A DNA stretch of 64,000 nt from Symbiodinium natans (taxonomy: Eukaryota; Sar; Dinophyceae; Suessiales; Symbiodiniaceae): positions 160,001-224,000 of the forward strand of contig CAJNDS010000779.1 of the NCBI GenBank assembly GCA_905221605.1, in the 5' to 3' direction. A model generated the notes under the pieces. That model was given only the letters and a program-made list of their open reading frames with translations, was not told the origin of the DNA and did no database searches. Made by a program: the position numbers and the translations under genes. Within the stretch, counting starts at the first letter, position 1. Each line of letters opens with the position of its first letter. This document shows positions 51,801-60,672 of the stretch, piece by piece.

Positions 51801-54576
51801 ACATGCTTCGATCCCACTCCTCCTGCGAATGCGGATGACGTAGGGAATGGGTAGCGCCGGTATCCGCCAAAGCCATAGGTGCCCTGTCGCTCCTTTCGTT
51901 AATGGCGTCCAACTCCATGACCTTCGCCGCCTTCAACTTGATGTCACCTTTCTCACCCGCGCTCTTAGCCATCACAACCTGCTGGGCGGCCTGCATCAAG
52001 TTATCCAGGGTCCACACAGGCTCTCCAGGGGTAGTCGCCACCCCTTCTGCGCTGCCAATCGTAGCCGCCGAAGGTGGGATTGACGACCCACTTGATGACA
52101 TGATCGTGCTGGATGAGGACGAAGGTATTGCTTCAGCAGACGTGGCCTGTATCTCGGCGACCTTTGGCGTGGTCGGTGGAATTTGCATCCGCTCAGCTCC
52201 TTCTTCACGCTTTGCATGACTTCGCTTTCCTCCACCTTTCGTTGGGCACTCTCGAGCTCGATGACCCTCAGCCCCACACGCCAGGCACTTCTTCATGCGT
52301 TGATCTTTGGGGAAGCTGGCCATATCATGCTTGTACGGGCACTTTTCTCCCCTTCTACAGCCCGAGGGTTTGCTGAAGTACCTACACAAGGCTTCATTGG
52401 TGTCCTTTCCAGTCGGCGAGGTGGGCGGCGACGACGTCATTGTAGTTCCTGGATGAGGCATGGACGACGTAGACGTAGCCCTAATCTTCGGGTTGGTATC
52501 CATCCCGCCAGCCGCTGCCATCTGTTCCACCTCCGCCTGCAGGTGCCGTTGGTAATCCTCCACCTGGCGTAGGGTGGGCTTCGCGTCCAAACGCAAAGAA
52601 GTGCGTAGCAGCTGCGTCCTGAAATGAGCATCCGGGTTTCCAGTGATGAGCTTCGCCGTAGCCATGTCCAACCCTTTCGCCAGGACTGTTGGGTCTGGAG
52701 CACTCATTCCAAGCTGTTGGCACCGTCGTAGATGTCGAGGCCATCCACGCAGGATTTCCAGAGTCTCCGCGACATTCGTCCCGTGAGGTGGAGATTGGAG
52801 TTGCGCCAAAGTGTGTCCCCTTTCGGAAGACCCCCCCGGCTGGTACAGCACGAACAACCGGAACACCAGCTGAGTTACGTCCTGCGTTGCCCTCCTCGCG
52901 ATCAAGTCCGAGCGAACCACCTCCGGGACAGCGTTGAGCAGCAGCTGGCACGCGCGTGCATTCACCCGCGTCCACCTCCCTTTCACTGCGAAGTCGGCAT
53001 CCTCTGGCTGAATCGTCAGCCGCTCCAACTGCGTAGCCCCAAGCCACTTGGAGTACGAGCCCTCGACCGTTCGAAGGACGGCCTCCCACCATGCCCCGCT
53101 ATTCTCGCTCAAGTCCTTCATGCCGGTGGAGATCACCTCGATCCAGTCCTGAAAAACCAGCGGTGCATCCTTCGTTCCCGGGACCGTTAACGTCAGCAGA
53201 GCTTGGAGCCCCGGCTTCACGGTCTCCGTTCCTCCCGGAGAATCCCCTCCACGTGCTCCTTGAAGATTGCGCTCTTGAAGCTCCTGAAGCTGACGTACTC
53301 CACGGGCAATTGCTTCGATCATCGGTGCCGACGTAAGTCCTCCTTGATCAGGGGGCGGCGATGGGGACCTTCCTTTGTTCCTTGAAAACAAAGATCCCAA
53401 GATGCCCTGGCTTCCAGTTGGTTCTGCTCCGGCGTTCCCATAGACACCCTCGAAGCTTCCCAGGCCTTCACGCGAGCGGCCCCGATGTGCACTGGAACCT
53501 TCTCCACCCGAAGCCATGTTCCCCCGACCTGTCTCCGAGGCATCCCGGTCCTTGCAGAGCGGGCCAACGTTTCCTGCCGAGTCCTCAGCCACTGAAGCCA
53601 AACTTTGTCTTACCCCCCCATCCTGCGTAGGTTCTTGATGCGAATGCCCTCGTGGTTCAGGAAAACCATGTTCATCTGCAAGAGGACCTCCATGCATCCC
53701 AGTCCATCCTAGGGGTTCTTTACGAGGTAGACTTGGAGGTAGAGGCACTTCATGGCGAGGAAGACCCAGCGCTGCCGACCACGATGAGGACGCTGTTGTA
53801 GCCGGTTGCTCCGTAGGGCTTCGAAGGGTCTTGGTGGTTGCCATGCCTGCTGTCATTTGTTGCTTCAGCTGTCCTTCAAGAAGACTATTCCTCTGCTCGG
53901 CCATCTCAAGCCGATCAAGCAAAGGGCCCAGCTGACGTTGTACCTCCGCTTGCACCGCCTCCACAGACAGCCCACTTGATGATGGCGGTGTCAGATTCTG
54001 GCCCCTGGGCCTTGGTCCCTGCGGGGTCAACGTAGACGATCCACCAACTTGACGAGGTGGTGAGGCCAAAGGACTGGGCACCAGCTCATTGGAGCCAATA
54101 GCCCCCATAATCCGCGCTCCCACCCTAGAAATCCACGACCACCCCGACGGCAGCGTTTCCATTTCGGGAAAAGGTCCCCAAGGTGCCATAGAGGTCCGCG
54201 ATCTCGGTGTGAAGTATTCTGCTCCTTGAAACACAGCAGCTTCCGTGTAGGCAACGTCGTGGTCCACCGGGCGTTTCATTGGCCCCGTCTGTCCACCCGC
54301 AGCTTCTACCTCTGGGCTCGCCGCTGCATCCCATCCTGCATCCACTTCACCAGCACTTGCACTGAGTCCTTGTCCACTTGCCCTCCCCGATCCCGAAGCT
54401 TCAACTTGTTGTTCATCATCACGAGGAGGAGGCGGGATCGGGCTCGAATTCGTCGCACCGTACCCATTGGTACCCGTGGTGCCATTCACCAACACAGCGG
54501 AGTGGTGCGCAGCTGAGCCTTGGGCGCTCATAACCTGTTGTTCCAGGTTTGCCTCAAGGGTTGCTGGCATTGACAT
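45838..54576 (-). CDS. Copia gag-pol polyprotein with methyltransferase-like domain
   Basis: 2912 residues, no break. Gag: globular capsid-like region, then CCCH finger (731-750) and CCHC knuckle (764-777). Protease DTGAT at 905-909. A cytosine-C5-methyltransferase-like region at about 1117-1320 has LFAG (1120-1123) and the GGPPC loop (1176-1180). The usual ENV motif reads EQP, so activity is doubtful. Integrase: HHCC region near 1376-1391 and catalytic D1415, D1582, E1618. Reverse transcriptase: D2235 and YVDD 2338-2341. RNase H: YADAS with D2509. After RNase H comes a hydrophobic, probably membrane-spanning segment (about 2718-2738), a charged helix, a Pro-rich stretch, and a terminal H/C-x-CxxC zinc-like motif. 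The first ATG lies inside the 5' LTR; Met16 (54531), just past the LTR, is an equally likely start. The product would be cleaved by its own protease. Confidence 0.95.
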   Translation of the reverse strand: MSMPATLEANLEQQVMSAQGSAAHHSAVLVNGTTGTNGYGATNSSPIPPPPRDDEQQVEASGSGRASGQGLSASAGEVDAGWDAAASPEVEAAGGQTGPMKRPVDHDVAYTEAAVFQGAEYFTPRSRTSMAPWGPFPEMETLPSGWSWISRVGARIMGAIGSNELVPSPLASPPRQVGGSSTLTPQGPRPRGQNLTPPSSSGLSVEAVQAEVQRQLGPLLDRLEMAEQRNSLLEGQLKQQMTAGMATTKTLRSPTEQPATTASSSWSAALGLPRHEVPLPPSLPRKEPLGWTGMHGGPLADEHGFPEPRGHSHQEPTQDGGVRQSLASVAEDSAGNVGPLCKDRDASETGRGNMASGGEGSSAHRGRSREGLGSFEGVYGNAGAEPTGSQGILGSLFSRNKGRSPSPPPDQGGLTSAPMIEAIARGVRQLQELQERNLQGARGGDSPGGTETVKPGLQALLTLTVPGTKDAPLVFQDWIEVISTGMKDLSENSGAWWEAVLRTVEGSYSKWLGATQLERLTIQPEDADFAVKGRWTRVNARACQLLLNAVPEVVRSDLIARRATQDVTQLVFRLFVLYQPGGSSERGHTLAQLQSPPHGTNVAETLEILRGWPRHLRRCQQLGMSAPDPTVLAKGLDMATAKLITGNPDAHFRTQLLRTSLRLDAKPTLRQVEDYQRHLQAEVEQMAAAGGMDTNPKIRATSTSSMPHPGTTMTSSPPTSPTGKDTNEALCRYFSKPSGCRRGEKCPYKHDMASFPKDQRMKKCLACGAEGHRARECPTKGGGKRSHAKREEGAERMQIPPTTPKVAEIQATSAEAIPSSSSSTIMSSSGSSIPPSAATIGSAEGVATTPGEPVWTLDNLMQAAQQVVMAKSAGEKGDIKLKAAKVMELDAINERSDRAPMALADTGATHSLRHPHSQEEWDRSMWVNVVLAGGEQVQMKMNNAGTLLFGADGTARETTTNAIVPVGELVKTLGYRFEWGPASCHLVGPDGTIVRLSTKEGCPHISEARALELISKIEKKKLDQFTENVKGTEARVQAMARTLDKSWFDYLGEACYGHSGQEDKAVAAAPFLKDVPAEALYGLATNVDNESGWQILKKLTFLNRRQRRRLWSSKSWVVHLFAGKTKKEAFSWLNDGDRVLLELDIARSQGHNLLDQDLWRALSWAASQGKIAAVIGGPPCRTFSRLRFREPGPSPVRSRANPYGWPDQSPSERLQVTRDTKLFVRMLWLHAKSTAGRLQSLGRRMSASTVAFVLEQPQDPHEYLPSTTPNWSELPSFWDTEMWKRYAAEAGLTEVSFEQGAYGHKAIKPTTLGTNMMSLALLRGAKTKGVLEPFDGPSEALAAWAPGLCAAISLALKEWLVTPALTAMTVGQWKEHVARGHLPPRRDCLYCSMFGASGRPHRRVSHPEMFTLTSDLSGPHEAGLDHNARSPFYKQFKNLLVCKYRFPASFANGTWEETAEDGEVVDENTSPFDEGDQLEKELEPYSPSEPEDQEQDERNAHVGAGVSDGDGELEEDCEAEESGKRVQNPQMAEGDTKPPESTYLVFATPLVSGTSAEILEALQDILTYLRHHNLPVLRHHSDKASAFQGRMIRSYLKNQSIRVTTSEPGVPQSNGSVEQTVRWVKQRTRTLLGASGLPKKLWPQAAAAAAAMQRADVLGFMTKLMAPFGTKVMVKKRHYDYDLKEKSKAKDSFGAKWEEARYVGLSDYVQGGHLVFNEARNSFIHTTNVRVGLHDPGFPSDVLEADPNPPPRRRMTRKTHVGFDEDQEEPRRLQALEHVKQTVVDSEKRAAQCLQEWNLEEAIQIINDEVAGTVLKFGLFRHGGVVGFHKATSERPTLVKLATRALTELCPEAEFTSLYISSIDERRLHRDSQNHPLTKNYAVVIKPPKSGGSLWVELQDGDTVRGPIVAASDNKGTYFGCAHPMPDRQVRRVDPFRRHWVMPWKGKRTVLVGYTVNTMRGLDTLAYEVLEDLGFVVPVVALEAGSGERPTGVAAQCVVDRACEAVESGQHEIEDDQVEFEFNWGKPCANWDLDFAGDVGGTEENALWDIAIPLPTSSAVDGKALQRKSVMMVRMQPGEPTWEEVFLKKVEVSYTTGIEEVLKSLAKPLAVVHNVAQAEVIPVLESWRQSIQKELDAVSHAIIKVVPGQEEYYQILNMPGLQVLPMKFVFTCKPPAEAPERPEDPWYRRKARIVVCGNHAQDNENEVYTSGATAEVLRIAIALASRRGWKLGVIDVTAAFLRTPIRNEPGFPVVAGSPPKLLLRLGLIKPGELWYFTHAFYGMKESPRLWSRFRDGEMNILTFVVGDIKYLLHQGKIEDTWWTIQTEDGTIEGLVIIYVDDFLICAILEVIKARAAAIENLWNTGGLQIIGRDQPVRFLGVEIEEVEGGYVLGQKAYIEELLRLHRIPETALNLIPVPRDMANFDVEEGVIAEATAIRDAQQYAGELLWISQRTRPDVAFASSLAASLSTRDPMRVSTVAERTLGFLQRTKHWVLKFIADSTELHGYADASFAPSGGKSHQGVAILLYGCPIMWKSSRQTTTAISTAECELGAELDGALALLSSGAMMEDLGLSDLSKQLWCDSTSAISLSKGASSWRTRHLRVKAMWLQERLEAHELGLGHIEGRQQLADLLTKALTSTRILELARLWGLGPREEATDSINPGTGSTARAAAAREQAARVMTVMIWCMMVVRSEGRTQPESSGRVEGHVRKSLELDTDLASLFFMLLVVGGILTMWEIAKWMGYEFIVTWTPGAKERKIRRLKKVRDAAAMAIQDELQARKARGRREREEEQEISQLLGLPQAPTTPCPTRPCPEHDDRPTPPPMPPGSSHEVYDPPPPPSTSSIRRARRNYTQYVPMPPEAIYLINDSDKYHAYNNCAGLRRLSKPLMYRQLCTFCKDQAQAESAFPIPS
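54524..54535 (-). promoter_or_regulatory. primer-binding site candidate
   Basis: The first bases after the 5' LTR on the element strand, GGTTATGAGCGC, include the complement of a methionine-tRNA anticodon loop (CTCATAACC). This suggests priming from an internal half-tRNA, as known for Drosophila copia, rather than from a tRNA 3' end. The site overlaps the ATG of Met16. Confidence 0.6.
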
Positions 54577-54845
54577 CCATGCGCTGCTCGCAAAGACGAA
54601 AGATCCCCTTTCTTCCGCTCAAAGCACAAGAGACATGTCAAGTTACTATTCTGCTTACGTCATCTCGTGTGACGTTACAAGACTGTACACTTCCATAAAA
54701 GGTGCTGGCCAAGGGTTTATCATGACATCGTAGCCTTCCCTTGAACCAGCAAGTCGCATTGGCGTTCTCGGGTCTTCAAACGCAGCATACCCTTTAGGCG
54801 CTACGCTCTCTCCCCACACAGCTTCCCATGCCCTTCATATCCACA
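54536..54845 (-). repeat. 5' LTR of the Copia element
   Basis: 310 bp, one mismatch to the 3' LTR. It should carry the promoter, and the polyprotein's first in-frame ATG lies in it. Confidence 0.97.
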
Positions 54846-54850
54846 CCCGA
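54846..54850. other. target-site duplication, right (cccga)
   Basis: Matches 45494-45498. Confidence 0.9.
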
Positions 54851-57400
54851 AATATTAGGATTCATGCAGAGAACCCGAATAAAGATCCAGGGTTTCTTAA
54901 TCAGTTTCCTACATCACTTGTCACCCCTAAACCCGGGAGGGATCACGGTGCCCAAAACTTTGAAACCTTACCCTCTATGCCCTGGGCACCACTAAAAGAG
55001 ACTGATGGAGAACCGATTCTCGGCTTTCTACGATTTTGGGGGGCTTCAGACTGTTCTGCAAGTGCTACATAGTGAGTCCTAATGAGAGTCTTGCTTGTCC
55101 AGTGCCTAAGGGAACTAAAGGTTAACCTTTGGGATTATATAGGGATTATACCCCAACAAGTTTAGAGGCCTGCTCTCTACTAAGGAGAACGGACTTGGGC
55201 TTAAAGTTTCAGACCTTGTGGATTTGAAGGGTTCAAATTCGGGGCTTCCCTGTTTTACAAGCAGCGATTGGGGGTTTAATTCGGGGTTTAGGACTTGGGA
55301 AAGGGTTTAGGATCTCGGGTTTAGGGCTTGTAGGGTGTATAGGGCTTGCGGGTTGGAGGGTCGAGAGCCTAGTACACATCAACATCCCAAGCCCCCTTAG
55401 TAAGATTTGAACACCAAGATTTCAAAAACATCTTTCAAACCCCAGAGCCCTATGAGAACGCAATAGGAAAAAACCAACTCTCAGACCCTGAAAACAACGA
55501 CAACCCTAAAACCCTCTCGCACCAGAACCCTTAAACCCAAGCATGTGGAAGCCTCAATGATTGCCAATGCTATGTTGGGGGTACCCCAGCATAACTACAG
55601 TATAAGATACCCCACAATTCTTTTCCAATCATTCAGCCTTAAAAAAAATATCTTCGCGCCCCCGGATATGTTGGCCCGGGCCTTCGCGCCAGGTGGCCCG
55701 AAGTCGCCGGTGGCTTCGGCTGAGGGCGGAGATGCTCTGGGCGTAGCCGGCTGCGAGGTCGGAGAAGCCCTTCTTGCAGTCCTTTGCAAGGTGGTTTTTA
55801 CCACGGGTTTGAGGTTCTGGGTGGCTTTTTTAAGGTTGGTTAGCGCTTGGGGGCTCATGGCCTTCTGACAATCCTCTGCGCGTTGCGGTTTTGGAGCTCT
55901 TTGGCGGTTCAGGGGTTGCTCGCCTTTTTTAGCGTACGCTGGTGGTTTTGGGTTCTTTGCAGGGTGCTTTGAGGCACTAGCTCCGTGGGGTCTTTGGTTA
56001 ATCGTAGATGGTTACAGGTCTCTGGTATTAGTGGAGTGTTTGGGGCCGAGGGGCTCTTGCGGCGCTTTCGGTTTCTACTTGGTATCTGTTTAGGGTTTAG
56101 GGTTTAGGGTTTAGGGTTTAGGGGGAGGCTGTGGGGCTTGGTGTCAGGGCTTTGGTTGGGCTGAAGGTGCTGAGTGTCGGGCTTTGCTGGTTCAGGAATG
56201 CTATGGAAAGAAAGGGTTGAGATTTACACAGGGGTTGTTGCAGCCCTCGCCTGTGGTCGGTTGTTTCTATGGTGCTATGGCCCATGCTGCCGTCAGAACT
56301 CGTATCTGTCGTGCGATTGTTTGTGGCACTGGAAACAAGAAGACAGACCATAGGCCTAAACCACAAACCTACTGATTGGTAATTTTGTAAGGACGTGAAG
56401 AGATTCGGGGTGGATGGTGTTCCACCCCTGTGGGACCTCCATCTACACCCTCCGGCACCTCATTGTAATTTCATGTAGGGGCCTTAATTACTATACCATA
56501 ATCATAATCAGGAACCCCAAAAATAGTATTGGTAGGTATTTAGGCCCCTGTGTTTTTTGGGTTTGGGGCTTGAGGGTTCAGACGTCCGAGCTTTGAGTGG
56601 CGGCCTTTGCTGAGGAGACATTGAGCCCAGTTCCTGCAATGCAAGGCCCTCCGCAATCCCAAATAAAGCCCATCTACTTCAAAGTCACATAATGGCACAG
56701 TTCTGTAGTGAGTAACAGGGGAGAGCTGCACTAATTACTCCCGACTGCTGTATCAGGCGGAGCTCCAGGTAGCTGTTCATCTCTGCGAGAGAGGTCTGGA
56801 AGGCTTTTACTTCGTCCTCGGCCACGTCAAGATACCTGTGAGGCTTGCGCGGTGGGTATCGCCTTGATACGTGGACTTGGGGAGTTGTTCAAACACTGAC
56901 ACGAAGTTAGAGCATCTTCAAAAGAAAGTGTAAACATTGAGCGCATGATGTGCTACGCACTCCTGGCCGCATGTGGGGGTTTGAGACAGCAGGGGACCCT
57001 GAGTACAGAAAAACAGGATCCTTCTTATGAAGACTCCTGAAGCAGAGTATCAACTGCAGTTAAATCCACCCTCACCTCTGCTTGCCTGCTTCTCAACAGC
57101 CGAGAAGCCCATCCAGCTTCGTGCGCAGCTGCCACCAGATGTGGTCCAAGGACATTAGGACCTGTCAGCTCTCAACTCGGGGGCTTGACAGGGTTACTGT
57201 ATGCTTATGGGGTTTGGGGGCTTTGGGTTCAGGGTTCAGACTACAGGGCGCTGTTACAGTATGGGGGCTGCTATGTTTCACATGGTGCTCTTGCCCAGGC
57301 ATTCCAGCTTCCCATGCCCCCAACACCAGGGTCCCCAAAAGCTGCGGGATTAGGGTGAGGACCTCCGACAAAACCCTAAACCCTAAACTAAATCTCTAAA
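54851..57400. other. non-coding spacer
   Basis: Short TTTAGGG run at about 56093-56121. Frames at 55545-55868 and 57082-57399 show no domain. No gene supported. Confidence 0.5.
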
Positions 57401-59507
57401 CCCTAAAGCCTTATCCTAGAACCCGAGCCCTCGACTCGCAACCCTAAGCCTTCCCCGCTCAACCCTTCAACCTTCAAGCCATTAACGACCCTTCAAAAAC
57501 CAAAAAACCCTTAAATCCCTCAAACACAACCCCCTCCCTCGTTAGTACAGCTGCCTGGTGCCGCTCGCGCGCCAGGGCCTTGTGGACCTTGCCCCGTGCG
57601 GCGTGGCTGGAGGCATTGCCTGGTGCCGATGGGAACAAGGGAGCCCCCTAAGAGGAGCTGAGGGTTAAGGGCGTAGGGTGCAGTTGCGTTTAGCGTTTAG
57701 GGGGTTTTAGGGTTAGGATTTGGGTTTTTATGGTTTTGGGTTTAAGATTTCTTAGTTCAGTTCTTGGAGGCGAAGGACTTGCCAGATTGTTGTTCACTGG
57801 TCGTTTCAAGAAGAGGGCGTCCAAGGCTCGCGCAGAGGAATGTGATTGATGTGAGATCGGCTCCTCTTGTTGCCCTCAACCCTAAACACTCAACCCTAAA
57901 CCTCAACCCTAGACCCTAAACCCTTGACGACCCTAAACCCTAATCCCTTAACCCTAAACACTAAACCGGCACGGGATTTGCAGAGACTTCAAACACTTCA
58001 AACATTTCAAACCAGCAGCTCTCTTGCCGGTAGACACCCAGGGTGCGGAGATGGAAGCTCGCCTCGCTTTTGCACGACGACGGTACATCCATAGAGAACG
58101 GTTTGGGGTTTAGGGTTTAGGGTTCAGGGTTCGGGGTTTAGCTTTCGGTTTTTTTGGCAGCCGACTAGCCACAGCACAGCGGGGTTACTAAGCTGGTCTC
58201 GGAGAACTCGAAAAGGAACCCAGGCAATACTTAGGCTTACCTCGGGAAATCGCCTTCGGCATTCAGGGTAGGAAATGACCGTCAAATCAAAGTGGTTTCC
58301 CGCATCCTCCCTCAACCAGATCTCTCGCCGAAAACATCAACCTCAGATTAAACACAACAACCAACCCCCGGACCCCGTTCAGGGAGGTGTGGGAGGTTAA
58401 AGTTCGAGCTTCCTCTACTCCACTCCAGTCAGGCTTGACGGCCCACGGAAGACACCCTCCATAATAAAACAACAATGTCAGAGAAGCCCTTCAAGCCTGA
58501 CCACACCATGGCTGGCTCGACCCCATGGCTCCCCTTTCAATGCTCCGTTGTTGGCCCAGGAAGGCTTCTACAAACATGACAACCACAGATTATGGCACCA
58601 AAACGTAAAAACGTTTACTAGGGGGTGGTCAGCCACGTAGTGCAACGTCATGGGCCCGGGATTTGCGCAGGCGCTCCCGGTGGCCCCGTCCGGATGGGCC
58701 GAGTCTCCAGGTCCCGAACCCTAACCAGACACATCCATAAAGTCCTAGGCCCCGATTCGGCTCATCCTCCGTGGATCTGTAGGCTTTGAAATGTGGCCCT
58801 ACAGTGGTGCATCTCAAAGGTGAATCGCTTGGGGTTCACACAGGAGCAATTAGCTTCTAGGCACGCCTGTGGCCAGTTACTAGGTCATCGGTCCCCCGCG
58901 ATTCCCCTTCGTCCTGTGCATATAGGCTGCCAATCGGCCTTCATGCGGCTTGAAACGTGCCGCGTGTCGGACGTGTGTACAAAATTCGGACTGCAAAAGG
59001 GGTCCCCAGGCGATCAACAGGACTCAATTGGTAGCTACAGGCTTCAGCGGGTTTAGGGTTGGGGGGGACAGCAAAACCCAACGGTATCCAACAAAAGTTC
59101 TGGGTTTAGTGTTTAGGGTTTGCGTTTAGGATTTGGGGATTTGGGGCTTAGGGTGCAATACAAGTGCTGACTCCAGTGTTGCATGGAACAGCAGGACAAG
59201 AAGGGTTTAAGCGCAAAAGGTAGACAGAAAAGAAGATTATGTCCAGGAACAGGACCCGAGAGGAGTTTTCGTTATGGAACCCTAAATTCTAAACGACAGG
59301 ACCCAAGAGGAGTTTTCGTTATGTGCATCAGATCCTACTTTAGACTTCCGGAGCCTCGGGCTCTGACAATTAGAGTAATTAGAGCTTTGGCTTCTTCGAA
59401 ATAGTATACCATGTTGAAGCCTGAAAGACAGGATGGCCTTCATAATGCGAGTAGGGCTTTGGCGTTTCGATATAGTACGCCCCATGCAGAAGTGTGAAAG
59501 AACGGCG

Positions 59508-59578
59508 CCCTGAAAGGAACCCCGAAGGGAACCTCGAAAGGAACCCTGAAAGAAACCTTGAAAGGAACCCAGAAACCG
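59508..59578. repeat. ~15-bp repeat (tgaaaggaaccc)
   Basis: Five or six diverged units of (c)tgaaaggaacccc. Confidence 0.8.
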
Positions 59579-59904
59579 CACCTGAAAAAGAACAGGGATC
59601 CCCTGCCTGGCGCTGAAGATGCCGAACGGTCTGCGCGACCTGGCCGGTGGTTTTGGCGATGCTCTCATGTAAGGCTGAGGGTTCTTTGAAGGTTCCTTTC
59701 ATGGCTGTTCGCTACGGGTGGCGAAAAACACGGATTCGCTTTAATAAGGGATACCCTAATCGATCTTAAGAAATATTCTTCAATTGGGGTCTCTTTGAGT
59801 TACGGGTTCAGAATCTAGGGGCAGCGACTTTACCCTGAAATCTCTAGACCCCTGAAACAAAATCTATCCCCATCTCCACAAAAACAAGTATCTACAACGC
59901 CCAC

Positions 59905-59961
59905 GACGACTACGACTACGACTACGACTACGACTCCTCCTCCTGCTGCTACTGCTACTGG
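59905..59961. repeat. GAC/TAC then TCC/TGC triplet repeat
   Basis: gactac repeated about four times, then cctcctcctgctgctactgc. Confidence 0.85.
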
Positions 59962-60672
59962 TATGGCTGATGAAGTCTTTCCGCAAACGTCAAAGCCTAA
60001 ACCCTCAACCGCAAAACCCTGAACTCCTAAACCCCAAATCCTGAACCCCGAAGCCTAAATAAACCCTATCCTCCCCTATCTTAGCGACCTGGCGGTTCAG
60101 CATCTCGCTCTTCTCCCGGCCGCGCCCCGCGCGCTTCAGGGTCTGGTGCAAGGCCTCGGAATGGAGGGGCTCTATGGGGTTTGGAGCTTTGGGGCTTGGA
60201 ATTTAAGGCTTCAGGGTTTAGGCTGGTTTAGGGTAGAGGGTCGGCGGACTTACACTAGAAATTGGGTTTCAGAAGCGCTTACTCAATCTTACAAGGTCTT
60301 CCGATGTCCTGCGGCGGCTCTAACTCTAAACTTAAACAGGTTACTTACAGTGCGTTGTCCAGCGTTTTTTGTTTTCGTGAAGGCTGCCTTTAGAGGTACT
60401 TCAAACTTTCGGCTTGGATTCCTTCGTAAGCACAGGTTTAGGGTTTAGGGAGCTCGGAAAAGGGAAAGCAAGAACACCCGGTATAGATATCAGAGAAACA
60501 CCAGACTGCAATCACAAGCACTGAGGACTGTAGACCGTTAAGCCACGCAGGAGTCGCTACTCTTTTCTACTGCAGAGGGCTTGCAGCTTGCGAAGTCATG
60601 CAACGGGACGATATGCGCATGATGTTACAATACAAGGGTTGTCGCAATGCAAAACTACACCCCCCTCGCCGA

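Larger units (their letters stand above)
45499..54845 (-). mobile_element. complete Ty1/Copia LTR retrotransposon
   Basis: 9347 bp on the minus strand with TG...CA LTRs of 310 bp each, a 5-bp target-site duplication (cccga at 45494-45498 and 54846-54850), primer-binding-like and polypurine sites in the right places, and one uninterrupted 2912-codon frame. The LTRs differ at one position (45700 versus 54737), so insertion was recent. Domain order (integrase before RT) is that of Copia. Everything needed for autonomous retrotransposition is visible. Confidence 0.97.
57401..60670. other. non-coding spacer with short tandem repeats
   Basis: Degenerate CCCTAAA around 57870-57965. A 15-bp purine-rich repeat and a triplet stretch are listed separately. 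Frames of 60-128 residues have no domain. Confidence 0.5.

Noticed and set aside
46126-54516. Many plus-strand frames opposite the Copia polyprotein
   Set aside because: Antisense shadows of a clearly coding minus-strand frame.
55545-55868. 107-codon plus-strand frame
   Set aside because: No domain, no homology recognised, not distinguishable from chance.
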